Assembly (NCBI GenBank): GCA_021794835.1
Contig: JAJYQA010000029.1
Coordinates: forward strand, 62,001-126,000
Length of the DNA stretch: 64,000 nt
Direction of reading: 5' to 3'
From: Actinomycetes bacterium
Lineage (GTDB): Bacteria; Actinomycetota; Aquicultoria; Aquicultorales; Aquicultoraceae
A program made the position numbers and the translations under genes. Of this stretch, positions 9,296 to 16,862 are shown piece by piece. Below the pieces are notes generated by a model. That model searched no databases and was not told where the DNA came from. It worked only from the letters and a program-made list of their open reading frames with translations. The stretch's first letter is position 1. Every line of letters starts with the position of its first letter.

Positions 9296-10291
9296 ATGGA
9301 ACCTGAAAAGTTTACCTACCTTATTATGACTCTTGATCCAGTCCACGTAGGGACAGGCGGTTATCGGTTAGGGCGTGTTGATAATGCAATTATCCGTGAA
9401 CCAGGGACAAATCTTCCTAAAATTCCAGGCACAAGCTTACATGGATCAATTCAATCGGCTGCTGCCTTGCGTTGTGGCAATTTAAAATTAGCAGGTCAAA
9501 ACAAAGAAGGCAAACCAGAAGATAACCCAATCATCTACACCTTTGGGTCTGGCGAACAAGGGGGGTTTAGCTCTGGGGTGGCAAGTATCCATGATGCCCG
9601 CATATTGCTTTTCCCTATAGCGTCGCAGTTAGGTCCGGTTTGGATAACAACAGCATCAATACTTAATGATGCTGGCTTTTCAGAGGTAGAAGGAGGCAAA
9701 GAAGACGATAAAGATAAGAATTCTCCAGTAAAAGCGCCTTCTCAAATGGAAAAGGTTCGGCTATCCAAAAGCGTTGAGCATACTGATGATACTTTTGCGA
9801 TTGGATGGCTTATGCTAGAAGTAGAAAGTAAGGATGTGCTACTAAACGCACCATCTGGGGGCGAGAGGAATAGCAAAGCCGAATTAAAAGAAGCCCTCTC
9901 TCGAACGATAATCGTTCATGAAAGTTTGTTTTCTGAATTAGTTAATTCTAGCCTGGAGGTTCGCACATCAGTAGCTATCAACCCTGAGACTGGTGCTGCC
10001 GAGGACGGTGCTCTTTTTACTTACGAAGCCATCCCACGCGCTACGTTTATGACGTTCGATGTAGTAATCAACGATTACCGCGAAACTAATTTTCCCAATT
10101 CAAACAGTGGAGACTGGAAACCCAAGAGCCCTTCTGAAGTAGTATCAGATGGTCTTAAACTTCTTGAATATCTCGGCGTAGGCGGCATGAATACACGCGG
10201 CTTTGGCAGGATTAAGACTATCGGTGAACCCATAGAGTGTTCGCCTGTTTTAGAACAAACAGGAGGCATTACTAAAAATGATAAATCTTGA
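9296..10291 (+). CDS. Cmr4/Csm3-like Cas7 backbone subunit with target-RNA cleavage Asp
   Basis: The 331-residue protein begins with the Cas7 signature of type III complexes: P-V-H-V-G-T-G-G-Y-R-L-G-R-V-D29 followed by IIREPGTNLPKIPGTSLHGS. In Cmr4 and Csm3 the equivalent Asp cleaves target RNA every six bases, so the RNase activity of the complex is probably kept. A C-terminal YLGVGGMNTRGFGRI is the glycine-rich loop. I chose ATG 9296 over GTG 9287 because AGGGG at 9283-9287 is correctly spaced from it. It overlaps the following small-subunit gene by 14 bases. Confidence 0.8.
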   Translation: MEPEKFTYLIMTLDPVHVGTGGYRLGRVDNAIIREPGTNLPKIPGTSLHGSIQSAAALRCGNLKLAGQNKEGKPEDNPIIYTFGSGEQGGFSSGVASIHDARILLFPIASQLGPVWITTASILNDAGFSEVEGGKEDDKDKNSPVKAPSQMEKVRLSKSVEHTDDTFAIGWLMLEVESKDVLLNAPSGGERNSKAELKEALSRTIIVHESLFSELVNSSLEVRTSVAINPETGAAEDGALFTYEAIPRATFMTFDVVINDYRETNFPNSNSGDWKPKSPSEVVSDGLKLLEYLGVGGMNTRGFGRIKTIGEPIECSPVLEQTGGITKNDKS

Positions 10292-10766
10292 TAAACATGC
10301 AGCTGAAACCTCTCAAGCAATCCTTGATTATATCGATGAGCCCGTGAAAGAAGGCAGTACGCTTCAAGCAAAAGATTTAGAGAAACTTGCCACCGATGCT
10401 TTAGGGGTATTGCAAGAGCAAGGTGTTTATGCTTTCTTTCTTTATCTGCTGTCTAAAAGCGGCAAAGAGGATCAACAGGACAAACTCACGCCAGAGGAAT
10501 TTGGCGCTTGCGCTATAATGGCAAGACTTTTGAATCTGCTTAACAATCCTGAATTAAAATCGCTAGACTCAGCATTTGCAAACGGTTGGGATAAATCACC
10601 TCCAGAGTTAAACAGTTGTAAAAAAGATATACTCAAACATATTAGCGATCGTATTGCAATAGACTTAAAGCGCCTGCTTCTGGTGAAATCGCTTTTTGAG
10701 CAGACACTTATCTACACGCGCTATGGAGCCAAAGCACTTACATCTTCAACTACGGAGGTTTCTTAA
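10278..10766 (+). CDS. Cmr5-like small subunit (Cas11)
   Basis: This 162-residue, predominantly helical, acidic protein sits between two RAMP genes. The sequence ALGVLQEQGVYAFFLYLLSK (about residues 41-60) followed by EEFGACAIMARLLNLL matches the pattern of Cmr5/Csm2 small subunits, in which A...G.YAFFLYL is typical. In type III complexes the small subunit lines the inner filament and contacts target RNA. Its stop overlaps the next ATG. Length is somewhat above the usual 120-140 residues of Cmr5. Confidence 0.75.
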   Translation: MINLDKHAAETSQAILDYIDEPVKEGSTLQAKDLEKLATDALGVLQEQGVYAFFLYLLSKSGKEDQQDKLTPEEFGACAIMARLLNLLNNPELKSLDSAFANGWDKSPPELNSCKKDILKHISDRIAIDLKRLLLVKSLFEQTLIYTRYGAKALTSSTTEVS

Positions 10767-11659
10767 TGAGCTGGAAGGCGTATAAGCTTACGTTTCAAAT
10801 GAAAAGCCCGCTTCATAGCGGCTATGCCAAGGTGGGCAATATCCAGCAAACTCGCCTTTATATTACCGGCCGTATGCTGTGGGGTGCTCTTACCTCTAAA
10901 ATTACGCGTCTTACCAATAGCACAAAATATATCCAGGTTGGAAAAGAAATTGATAGACACCTGCGAACAAGTTATTTCTTTCCCTGCCTAGATAGGGAAG
11001 GAAACCATCCAATTCTTCCTGAAGTTCAAGATTATCAACCTGGTTACCGTGTGGATTGCGCTCACCTTAAGGCTTCTAAAGTCGAACGCTGGCTTATTAC
11101 ATCCTACGCGTCTACAGCGATTAACAAAAATACTTTTACAGCTGAAGAAGGCTCGTTGCATGAAGTAGAGCTTATTAGCGACCATTTTCTTAATAATATC
11201 AATGAAAACGGCATTAACATTAATGCTGGAGACCATGTATATTTAACGGGAGTCTTTTTTCTTAGTAAAGAAGCACCAAACGATGTAAAAGAATATTGGA
11301 AAAAAGCGGTAAAAGATTTTCAAATAGGCGGCGAACGAGGCTATGGTTTTGGAAGACTATCATTGATAGCCGATCCTCATCCTACCAAAGAATTATTTGG
11401 ATGCGAGCTTATATTATCCGGCGATGATCCAGAAATTAGTATTGGCGAAAATGAACCGATATTAGCGCACGCTGTAGCTTTAAATGAATTAGAGATGCAG
11501 GGGATAATTGAGCCATTTTTGGGTCGTGAAACTGGTGAGGACAGGGAGTTTGGCAAGAAGCTTTCGAACGCTAAGCCCTGTTGGGCACCTGGCACAACAA
11601 GCCATAAAAACACTTCTTTCTTTATTAAAGAGAGGGGAATTTGGGAGGCACAAGTTTGA
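10766..11659 (+). CDS. Cas5-like RAMP protein of the type III effector
   Basis: This 297-residue RAMP protein opens with LTFQMKSPLHSGYAKVGNIQ and LYITGRMLWGALTSKITR, the strand and P-loop-like turn typical of group-5 (Cmr3/Csx10-like) RAMPs, and carries IGGERGYGFGRLSL (about residues 189-202) as its glycine-rich loop. As the only group-5 RAMP in the operon it is the best candidate for the subunit capping the crRNA 5' handle. It is the last gene; a large inverted repeat follows 23 bases after the stop. Confidence 0.7.
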   Translation: MSWKAYKLTFQMKSPLHSGYAKVGNIQQTRLYITGRMLWGALTSKITRLTNSTKYIQVGKEIDRHLRTSYFFPCLDREGNHPILPEVQDYQPGYRVDCAHLKASKVERWLITSYASTAINKNTFTAEEGSLHEVELISDHFLNNINENGININAGDHVYLTGVFFLSKEAPNDVKEYWKKAVKDFQIGGERGYGFGRLSLIADPHPTKELFGCELILSGDDPEISIGENEPILAHAVALNELEMQGIIEPFLGRETGEDREFGKKLSNAKPCWAPGTTSHKNTSFFIKERGIWEAQV

Positions 11660-11682
11660 TAAACTAAACCAATAACTACTTT

Positions 11683-11710
11683 ACATTATGCTGTATCTAC
11701 AGCATAATGT
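11683..11710. promoter_or_regulatory. Perfect 12-bp inverted repeat upstream of the toxin-antitoxin pair
   Basis: ACATTATGCTGT, a four-base gap (ATCT), then ACAGCATAATGT. It contains a CATAAT -10-like box (11702-11707) and is followed by no T-run, so an operator bound by the ribbon-helix-helix antitoxin is more likely than a terminator for the cmr operon. Either reading is inference. Confidence 0.5.
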
Positions 11711-11730
11711 CCAATATCGACTACCATTTT

Positions 11731-11755
11731 TCATTAACTCCGCAAATAGGAGACT
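11731..11755 (+). repeat. Solitary degenerate CRISPR repeat in the antitoxin 5' leader
   Basis: Twenty-three of 25 bases match positions 8-32 of the array repeat found 2.7 kb downstream, in the same orientation, including the CTCC...GGAG stem; only two loop bases differ (CAA for CTG). The 3' handle is diverged. AGGAG inside it (11748-11752) lies seven bases before the ATG at 11760, so the repeat supplies the ribosome binding site of the antitoxin. Confidence 0.8.
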
Positions 11756-11759
11756 TGGA

Positions 11760-12023
11760 ATGGTGGTGATAACTATGCCAAAGAAAACAGCCGAAAGAGT
11801 GCAGCTTTATTTGGAGCCGGAGCAATACCAATTTTTAGTCCGAGAAGCAAAAAAAGAAGGAAGTATTGCCGCTGTGGTTAGAAAATTAATCGACGAGGCT
11901 ATTAGGCCAGGGAAAATCAAAGAAGACCCGATTGGAAAGCTTGCCGAACTAGCGGCAGAAGGTGGCCCAGAAGATCTATCGGAGAAGCATGACCGATATA
12001 TTTATGGCAAGGAGTCAAAGTGA
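11760..12023 (+). CDS. Ribbon-helix-helix type antitoxin (VapB-like)
   Basis: This protein of about 87 residues has a short beta-strand start (AERVQLYLEPEQYQFLVREA) followed by two helices with G-S-I-A-A-V-V-R-K-L-I-D-E-A, the arrangement of RHH/CopG DNA-binding antitoxins, and an acidic tail that would neutralise the toxin. The start is ATG 11760, set by AGGAG seven bases upstream; ATG 11775 is an alternative. Its stop overlaps the start of the PIN toxin, as is usual in VapBC pairs. It is probably autoregulated through the inverted repeat at 11683-11710. The CRISPR-repeat-like leader is unusual. Confidence 0.7.
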   Translation: MVVITMPKKTAERVQLYLEPEQYQFLVREAKKEGSIAAVVRKLIDEAIRPGKIKEDPIGKLAELAAEGGPEDLSEKHDRYIYGKESK

Positions 12024-12427
12024 AAGCCATCTTTCTGGATACGTCTGGAATAATCGCTGTTTTAAGCGCAAAAGACAAAAACCACAATGCTGCATTGCGC
12101 TTTTGGAATGGGCTTTTAGAGCAATCGTTAACAATGTACATGACTGATTATGTCTTTGATGAGGCGTATACAGCTCTTAGAAATTGGTTTGACCACAAAT
12201 TAGCGGTTAGTTTTGGTGACCTGGTTCTTAAAAGTAAGGCCGTAAATCTTATACACATCGATGAGGACCTGTTTAATGCAGCCTGGGTAATAGCCCAAAA
12301 GCATTCTGATAAAAGCTACAGTTTTACCGATTGTACGAGTTTTGCATTGATGGAAAGACTGGGGTTAGATTCGGCCTTTACCTTCGACCGGCATTTCGCG
12401 CAGTACGGTTTTACGGCGAAACCATAG
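12020..12427 (+). CDS. PIN-domain toxin (VapC-like ribonuclease)
   Basis: This 135-residue PIN protein would cleave RNA using metal held by acidic residues. The expected set is present: D7 in FLDTSGI, E48 in FDEAYTAL, D101 in FTDCTSFAL and D118 in FTFDRHF. Length matches VapC toxins (about 130-140 residues). It begins with a GTG overlapping the antitoxin stop by four bases. The pair sits between the type III effector operon and cas6, a position from which it could guard the CRISPR locus; that role is a hypothesis. Confidence 0.82.
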   Translation: MKAIFLDTSGIIAVLSAKDKNHNAALRFWNGLLEQSLTMYMTDYVFDEAYTALRNWFDHKLAVSFGDLVLKSKAVNLIHIDEDLFNAAWVIAQKHSDKSYSFTDCTSFALMERLGLDSAFTFDRHFAQYGFTAKP

Positions 12428-12455
12428 GGCTATCTGTGATGCCTAATATAAATAT

Positions 12456-12485
12456 CTCATAACTCCGCTGGTAGAGGATTGAAAG
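12456..12485 (+). repeat. Second solitary degenerate CRISPR repeat
   Basis: The segment reads CTCAT, one base missing, AACTCCGCTGGTAGAGGAT, then TGAAAG, matching about 25 of 30 aligned positions of the array repeat in the same orientation and keeping the TGAAAG end. It lies 72 bases before the start of the second RHH gene and is followed by a small CCTACC...GGTAGG hairpin (12490-12513). Confidence 0.65.
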
Positions 12486-12556
12486 ATCGACCTACCGTTA
12501 AGAGCAGGGGTAGGATAATTTGTACGGAACATAGTTACGTAAAGGAGGCGCCAAGA

Positions 12557-12859
12557 ATGTCGCCCTTACCAAAACGTTTGGAAGTTCGGCTTGATGAGCA
12601 GCGTTTTAAGGTATTGGAAGAGGAATCACGACGTAGAGGTAAGTCGGTGTCAGAGCTTGTGAGGGAGGCAGTTGATGCTTGCTATCCGGCGAAAGAGGCA
12701 CGGGTTAGCAAAAAGCTAAAAGATATGGATAATGGCTGGCGCATGGTAGATCCACTTGATTTTGAAGACTGGCTGGCGACTATATCAGCAACAAAGAAGG
12801 TCGATGGTGGTAAGCCTGCCACAAAACTGGCGCCTATTGAGCATATAGATCAAGGCTAG
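12557..12859 (+). CDS. Ribbon-helix-helix antitoxin-like protein without obvious toxin
   Basis: This protein of about 100 residues starts MSPLPKRLEVRLDEQRFKVL and continues with a helix ending RGKSVSELVREAVDACY, a clear RHH/Arc-type DNA-binding domain, then a charged tail with W-R-M-V-D-P-L-D-F-E-D-W-L that may bind a toxin. ATG 12557 is chosen over the upstream in-frame start at 12479 because AAAGGAGG (12540-12547) precedes it. No PIN toxin follows; only a tiny frame (12914-12976, 20 residues) separates it from cas6. Confidence 0.7.
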   Translation: MSPLPKRLEVRLDEQRFKVLEEESRRRGKSVSELVREAVDACYPAKEARVSKKLKDMDNGWRMVDPLDFEDWLATISATKKVDGGKPATKLAPIEHIDQG

Positions 12860-12988
12860 CAAGGTCAAGATTGATCTTTATATAAAAGCAAATCATGGAT
12901 AAGAGGATAATTGATGAAAGAGATCATGGCAACGATCGCTGTGGACTCTATCGTCGTTATTATAAATCACCACTAAGAGAGATAATTG

Positions 12989-13990
12989 ATGAAGGCTATA
13001 GTAAATGACAAAGGCGAGAAACAAAAAAGCATATTTGAAGAATTTAAGTTTGCCAAATATCATATCACCCTTAAAGCCAAAGAGCACATGATTCTCCCTG
13101 AATTCAAAGGGTCGATGCTTAGGGGTGGATTTGGCCATGCTTTCAAAAGGATTTGTTGTGCAAACAGAGAGAAAACTTGCGATGGTTGCTTAATAAAGCA
13201 AAGCTGCCCTTATGCTTATGTTTTTGAAACGGCTCCACCAGAAGATGCAGAACATATGGCTGCTCATTACAAAGTTCCGCATCCTTATATCTTTGAGCCG
13301 CCGTTGGATGACAAAACCGAGTATAGCGTTGGTGAGCTGCTAGATTTCCATCTTATTTTAATAGGTAAGGGAATCGATTATTTACCTTATTTTATTTTTG
13401 CTATTAGGGAGCTTGGCGAAATAGGCATTACCGTGCGGCGGCATAAGTTTGAACTTGTTTCAATATATGCCGTAGATTGTTTGACCAATGAAGAGACGCT
13501 GGTATATTTAGCGAGCGATAATATTGTACATGCACAAAAAGTTAGCTTGACCGGATTGGCCTTAATTGACAAAGTGAAAGAATATAATTCTCATCAATTG
13601 ACGCTAAACTTCTTAACGCCAACACGGGTTAAATATCAAGGCAGCTATTGTTTTAATGAGATACCAATGGCAGCGATTATTCAAAACTTAACCTTAAGAT
13701 CAAATGCCCTTTCATATTTCCACGGAAGTGGAATTTGGGATGATAGCCTTAAAGACCTTAAAGAACTTGCGCTTGATGTTGCTGTTACTAAATCATATAT
13801 TAAAAGAAGAGAAGTACTTCGCTACTCAAACCGGCAAGGACAGAAAGATAGTCTATCTGGCATTGTCGGAAAAGTTAGTTATGAAGGCAATTTTGAGCCT
13901 TTGCTTCCTGCTTTATTGCTAGGCCAATTCATCCACGTTGGAAGCGATGCGGTCTTTGGCTGTGGGAAGTATGAAATAAATCATGATTGA
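12989..13990 (+). CDS. cas6: Cas6 CRISPR endoribonuclease
   Basis: This protein of about 333 residues would cut the repeat RNA to release crRNAs with an eight-base handle (ACTGAAAG). N-terminal EFKFAKYHITLKAKEHMILP and FKGSMLRGGFGHAFKRICC are typical of the Cas6 family with a cysteine cluster (CDGCLIKQSCPYAYVFE, about residues 59-75). The C-terminal LTLNFLTPTRVKYQG and the glycine-rich FIHVGSDAVFGCGKYEI match the Cas6 C-terminal domain. ATG 12989 is preferred to TTG 12986. Located 400 bases before the array on the same strand, it could serve both effectors. Confidence 0.88.
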   Translation: MKAIVNDKGEKQKSIFEEFKFAKYHITLKAKEHMILPEFKGSMLRGGFGHAFKRICCANREKTCDGCLIKQSCPYAYVFETAPPEDAEHMAAHYKVPHPYIFEPPLDDKTEYSVGELLDFHLILIGKGIDYLPYFIFAIRELGEIGITVRRHKFELVSIYAVDCLTNEETLVYLASDNIVHAQKVSLTGLALIDKVKEYNSHQLTLNFLTPTRVKYQGSYCFNEIPMAAIIQNLTLRSNALSYFHGSGIWDDSLKDLKELALDVAVTKSYIKRREVLRYSNRQGQKDSLSGIVGKVSYEGNFEPLLPALLLGQFIHVGSDAVFGCGKYEINHD

Positions 13991-14389
13991 TACCTCGATA
14001 AATTAGAGGATATGGAAAGCTATTTCCGTGTTCTTAAAAACGCTCGATAATACGCATAGTAAGTAGTCGGTCTTTGACAACTTAATAACCTCCTATTTTA
14101 GGTTTGTCATTCGCAAATCGCTGGCCAAATTGGTTAGAGCTGTATATTGTTGGCTCCATGCAGCGAGCGCAAGGTTAGTAATTATGCTATTGCTAGAGCT
14201 CATATAGGCTATTTTCGTAAAACGATATTTCGCAAACCTCTGGCATTTTTATACAATTTGTCGTTTGCGAAAAATATGACCGCTTGTAAGGGTTTATAAT
14301 GGGTTTGGAGGTGGTTTCGATAGAATTATCGCTTAATTTACATGCAAATTTGCAATTACTTGCTATAATATCGGTGTCAAACGAGGTTA
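13991..14389 (+). promoter_or_regulatory. CRISPR leader with extended -10 promoter
   Basis: This A/T-rich 400-base stretch holds no gene. An extended -10 element TGCTATAAT lies at 14361-14369, which would start transcription near 14376, just before the first repeat at 14390. Two related A/T-rich segments with CGAAATATCG and TTTCGCAAAC motifs (about 14100-14280) form imperfect inverted repeats and might be integration or regulatory sites. Confidence 0.6.
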
Positions 14390-15881
14390 GTTTCACTCAT
14401 TAACTCCGCTGATAGGAGACTGAAAGTTATAACTCTTACGTAATCTGTGCTAGCTAAAGGCGGTTTCACTCATTAACTCCGCTGATAGGAGACTGAAAGG
14501 CCGGGTACCTTGGCACAGCACCGCGCCCATCAATCAAGTTTCACTCATTAACTCCGCTGATAGGAGACTGAAAGCCACTTGATGCGCCGTGAGGTCTCAG
14601 GGGCAGAATCAGTTTCACTCATTAACTCCGCTGATAGGAGACTGAAAGACATAGTTTAAGTGCTTTGGAGCGTCGGCCCCGTTGTTTCACTCATTAACTC
14701 CGCTGATAGGAGACTGAAAGCTAAAGAATTTCAAACCCTTACGGAAAAGTACGGCCCGTTTCACTCATTAACTCCGCTGATAGGAGACTGAAAGAATAAA
14801 ACAGATAAATAAATGAATTTTTATGCCGAGGGTTTCACTCATTAACTCCGCTGATAGGAGACTGAAAGGCCCACGCCCTTAGAATCTAAGCTCATAACCG
14901 TCTGGTTTCACTCATTAACTCCGCTGATAGGAGACTGAAAGAGTGGCAAACGCGGCTGAAAAGATAACCGAATTCAGTTTCACTCATTAACTCCGCTGAT
15001 AGGAGACTGAAAGTATGATGTTGTGTCCCATTATGATTCTGTGGTAATTAGTTTCACTCATTAACTCCGCTGATAGGAGACTGAAAGTAAGTTGTTCCAG
15101 TGTATAAATAGCCCTTTGGCTATAGTTTCACTCATTAACTCCGCTGATAGGAGACTGAAAGAATGATGATGTTCGGCACGGACGTAGTAACTGGTACGTT
15201 TCACTCATTAACTCCGCTGATAGGAGACTGAAAGAAATGGTGCAACCTTGCTTTTCCCGAGCCAGATGGAGTTTCACTCATTAACTCCGCTGATAGGAGA
15301 CTGAAAGTTGCCGTACGGCCATGCTCCCGGATGCCCTTGCCGCTGTTTCACTCATTAACTCCGCTGATAGGAGACTGAAAGCGCAATCGATGCGGCGGCG
15401 GTTGCGCTTTATCATGGTTTCACTCATTAACTCCGCTGATAGGAGACTGAAAGAAGGTTTTACGGGAGACCTTACGCTAGAAGGGCGGAGTTTCACTCAT
15501 TAACTCCGCTGATAGGAGACTGAAAGTTACCCACTGTTTTGGTTTGGTCGTGGTAGTGGTTGGGTTTCACTCATTAACTCCGCTGATAGGAGACTGAAAG
15601 TGATTTAATGCTTGCTATCGTGTGGGCCGCTTCTTGTTTCACTCATTAACTCCGCTGATAGGAGACTGAAAGACAAGCGACTATGGCGTGGCTCTTGAAT
15701 TTATGAGAGGTTTCACTCATTAACTCCGCTGATAGGAGACTGAAAGTGATTTAATGCTTGCTATCGTGTGGGCCGCTTCTTGTTTCACTCATTAACTCCG
15801 CTGATAGGAGACTGAAAGCGGGTGACCCTGTACTCTTGCCGCATATGCATCCATCGTTTCACTCATTAACTCCGCTGATAG
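14390..15881 (+). CRISPR. CRISPR array: 20 complete 37-bp repeats plus one truncated repeat
   Basis: The repeat begins GTTTCACTCATTAAC, has a short CTCC-GCTGATA-GGAG stem-loop and ends ACTGAAAG. Complete copies start at 14390, 14463, 14538, 14612, 14684, 14758, 14832, 14905, 14977, 15051, 15125, 15198, 15271, 15345, 15417, 15490, 15564, 15636, 15710 and 15782, and are identical as read. Spacers are 35-38 bases. The 21st repeat (15856-15881) is cut after its first 26 bases. The leader-side promoter and TGAAAG end indicate plus-strand transcription. Spacers at 15601-15635 and 15747-15781 are identical, showing an internal duplication. No cas1 or cas2 is in the window. Confidence 0.98.
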
Positions 15882-16356
15882 TTTAGAAACTAATACCGAA
15901 ATCCTAATTGCGGTTGACGCAAAAACTGGCGAGGAGCTTGTATCTCAGGCTGGTGGGACAAGATCGGTTCAACCCACAGAAGAATTTTATAATCTGCTTG
16001 AGAGTGCCGATAAAAATAGTATAATATTGGTGCACAACCATCCGGGCTCCTCGTCATTCTCAGTTAACGATGTGAATTTTCTTGGGAAGTATGAATCGCT
16101 CAAGCGGCATGAAGTTATCGGCCACGATGGTACAAAATATTACCTAAGCAAGAAAAAGAGGTATACTTATGATAGGATGGCAATCTTTGTTGATCATCAA
16201 GTGTGCGTGGATCGATATTTGGGAAAATATGCAAATAAGGTAGCATCGGGTGAGATGACAAACCAGGAAGCCTGGAAGGAGCATTCGCACGAAGCCCTGA
16301 GGGACTTTGTGGAGCTTCACAAGTTTAGGTATAAGAGGGAGTTGCCGAGGCAATGA
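15882..16356 (+). pseudogene. Phage-type protein fragment with JAB/JAMM metalloprotease-like domain
   Basis: The frame is open from within the truncated repeat, so the gene has lost its 5' part. It reads EILIAVDAKTGEELVSQAGG, later SIILVHNHPGSSSFSVNDVN. The H-x-H-P...S-x-x-D pattern is an intact JAMM zinc site, and this domain with the following Tyr/Lys-rich tail is commonly found at the C-terminus of phage head-morphogenesis-type proteins. The stop overlaps the start of the next small gene. It therefore appears to be foreign, phage-derived DNA inserted into the array. Without its N-terminus its function here is doubtful. Confidence 0.65.
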
Positions 16357-16529
16357 GCAGAAAAGAAGGAATTGATCTAATACAATGGCAACCGGATTAT
16401 ACAAAAAGCAAAGAGGAAAACGATGAGGCATATCGCAGAGCCTATCGCGATGTCTACGGCAAGTATCCACCTGCTCCAACAAGCCAGGAAGAGCTTGATA
16501 GGCGATTAAAGGCAGCTAAAAGCAAATAA
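16353..16529 (+). CDS. Small hypothetical protein, phage-linked
   Basis: A 58-residue frame starts with an ATG overlapping the preceding stop (ATGA). The product is highly charged: MSRKEGIDLIQWQPDYTKSK, then a run of acidic residues and AYRRAYRDVYGKYPPAPTSQ before a Lys-rich end. No ribosome site of its own is needed if it is coupled to the upstream fragment. I do not recognise the family. Its tight packing and the terminator right behind it suggest an intact piece of a phage operon carried with the JAB fragment. Confidence 0.5.
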   Translation: MSRKEGIDLIQWQPDYTKSKEENDEAYRRAYRDVYGKYPPAPTSQEELDRRLKAAKSK

Positions 16530-16560
16530 ATATTTCGCACGAAATAATAGAGCTTGGTAA

Positions 16561-16591
16561 AAGCCACTGTAAATATGCAGTGGCTTTTTTT
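16561..16591 (+). terminator. Rho-independent terminator in the array insert
   Basis: AAGCCACTG, eight-base loop, CAGTGGCTT, then a run of Ts. It ends the phage-like two-gene unit. Confidence 0.85.
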
Positions 16592-16650
16592 ATTGCCAGT
16601 TAAAAGGGGGTAAATCTGTGTCAAAACAACTGCTAGAAGAAATTGTTTTA

Positions 16651-16777
16651 GTTTCACTCATTAACTCCGCTGATAGGAGACTGAGATGGTTTACCGGTGA
16701 CGGTAAACTTTATAACTGGCTGTTTCAATCATTAATCGGCGTCGGTGAAGCCGGCAGAGAGGCAGGTTTCAATCATT
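16651..16777 (+). repeat. Detached CRISPR repeat and decaying array end
   Basis: A repeat at 16651-16687 matches the array repeat at 35 of 37 positions. It is followed after 34 bases by a partial repeat at 16722-16737 (GTTTCAATCATTAA) and another partial at 16766-16777 (GTTTCAATCATT). The 71-base distance between the first two is the array period, so this is the far, degenerate end of the same array, separated from it by the 770-base phage-like insert. Confidence 0.8.
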
Positions 16778-16862
16778 GTTGTGGCGTTCCTCGTTAAAGA
16801 CGTTTTGTCACGCAAGTCGCTATCTTTACTGGGTTACACCGGTATTACTGCAGGAACCATAA

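Noticed and set aside
15281..15503. Open frames on both strands inside the CRISPR array (VSLINSADRRL-type repeats)
   Set aside because: They arise from translating identical repeats and spacers; no ribosome sites or independent support.
16618..16799. GTG-started frame running through the detached repeat at 16651
   Set aside because: It has a GGGGG site and stays open through the repeat, but the downstream part overlaps repeat remnants and shows no protein-like pattern.
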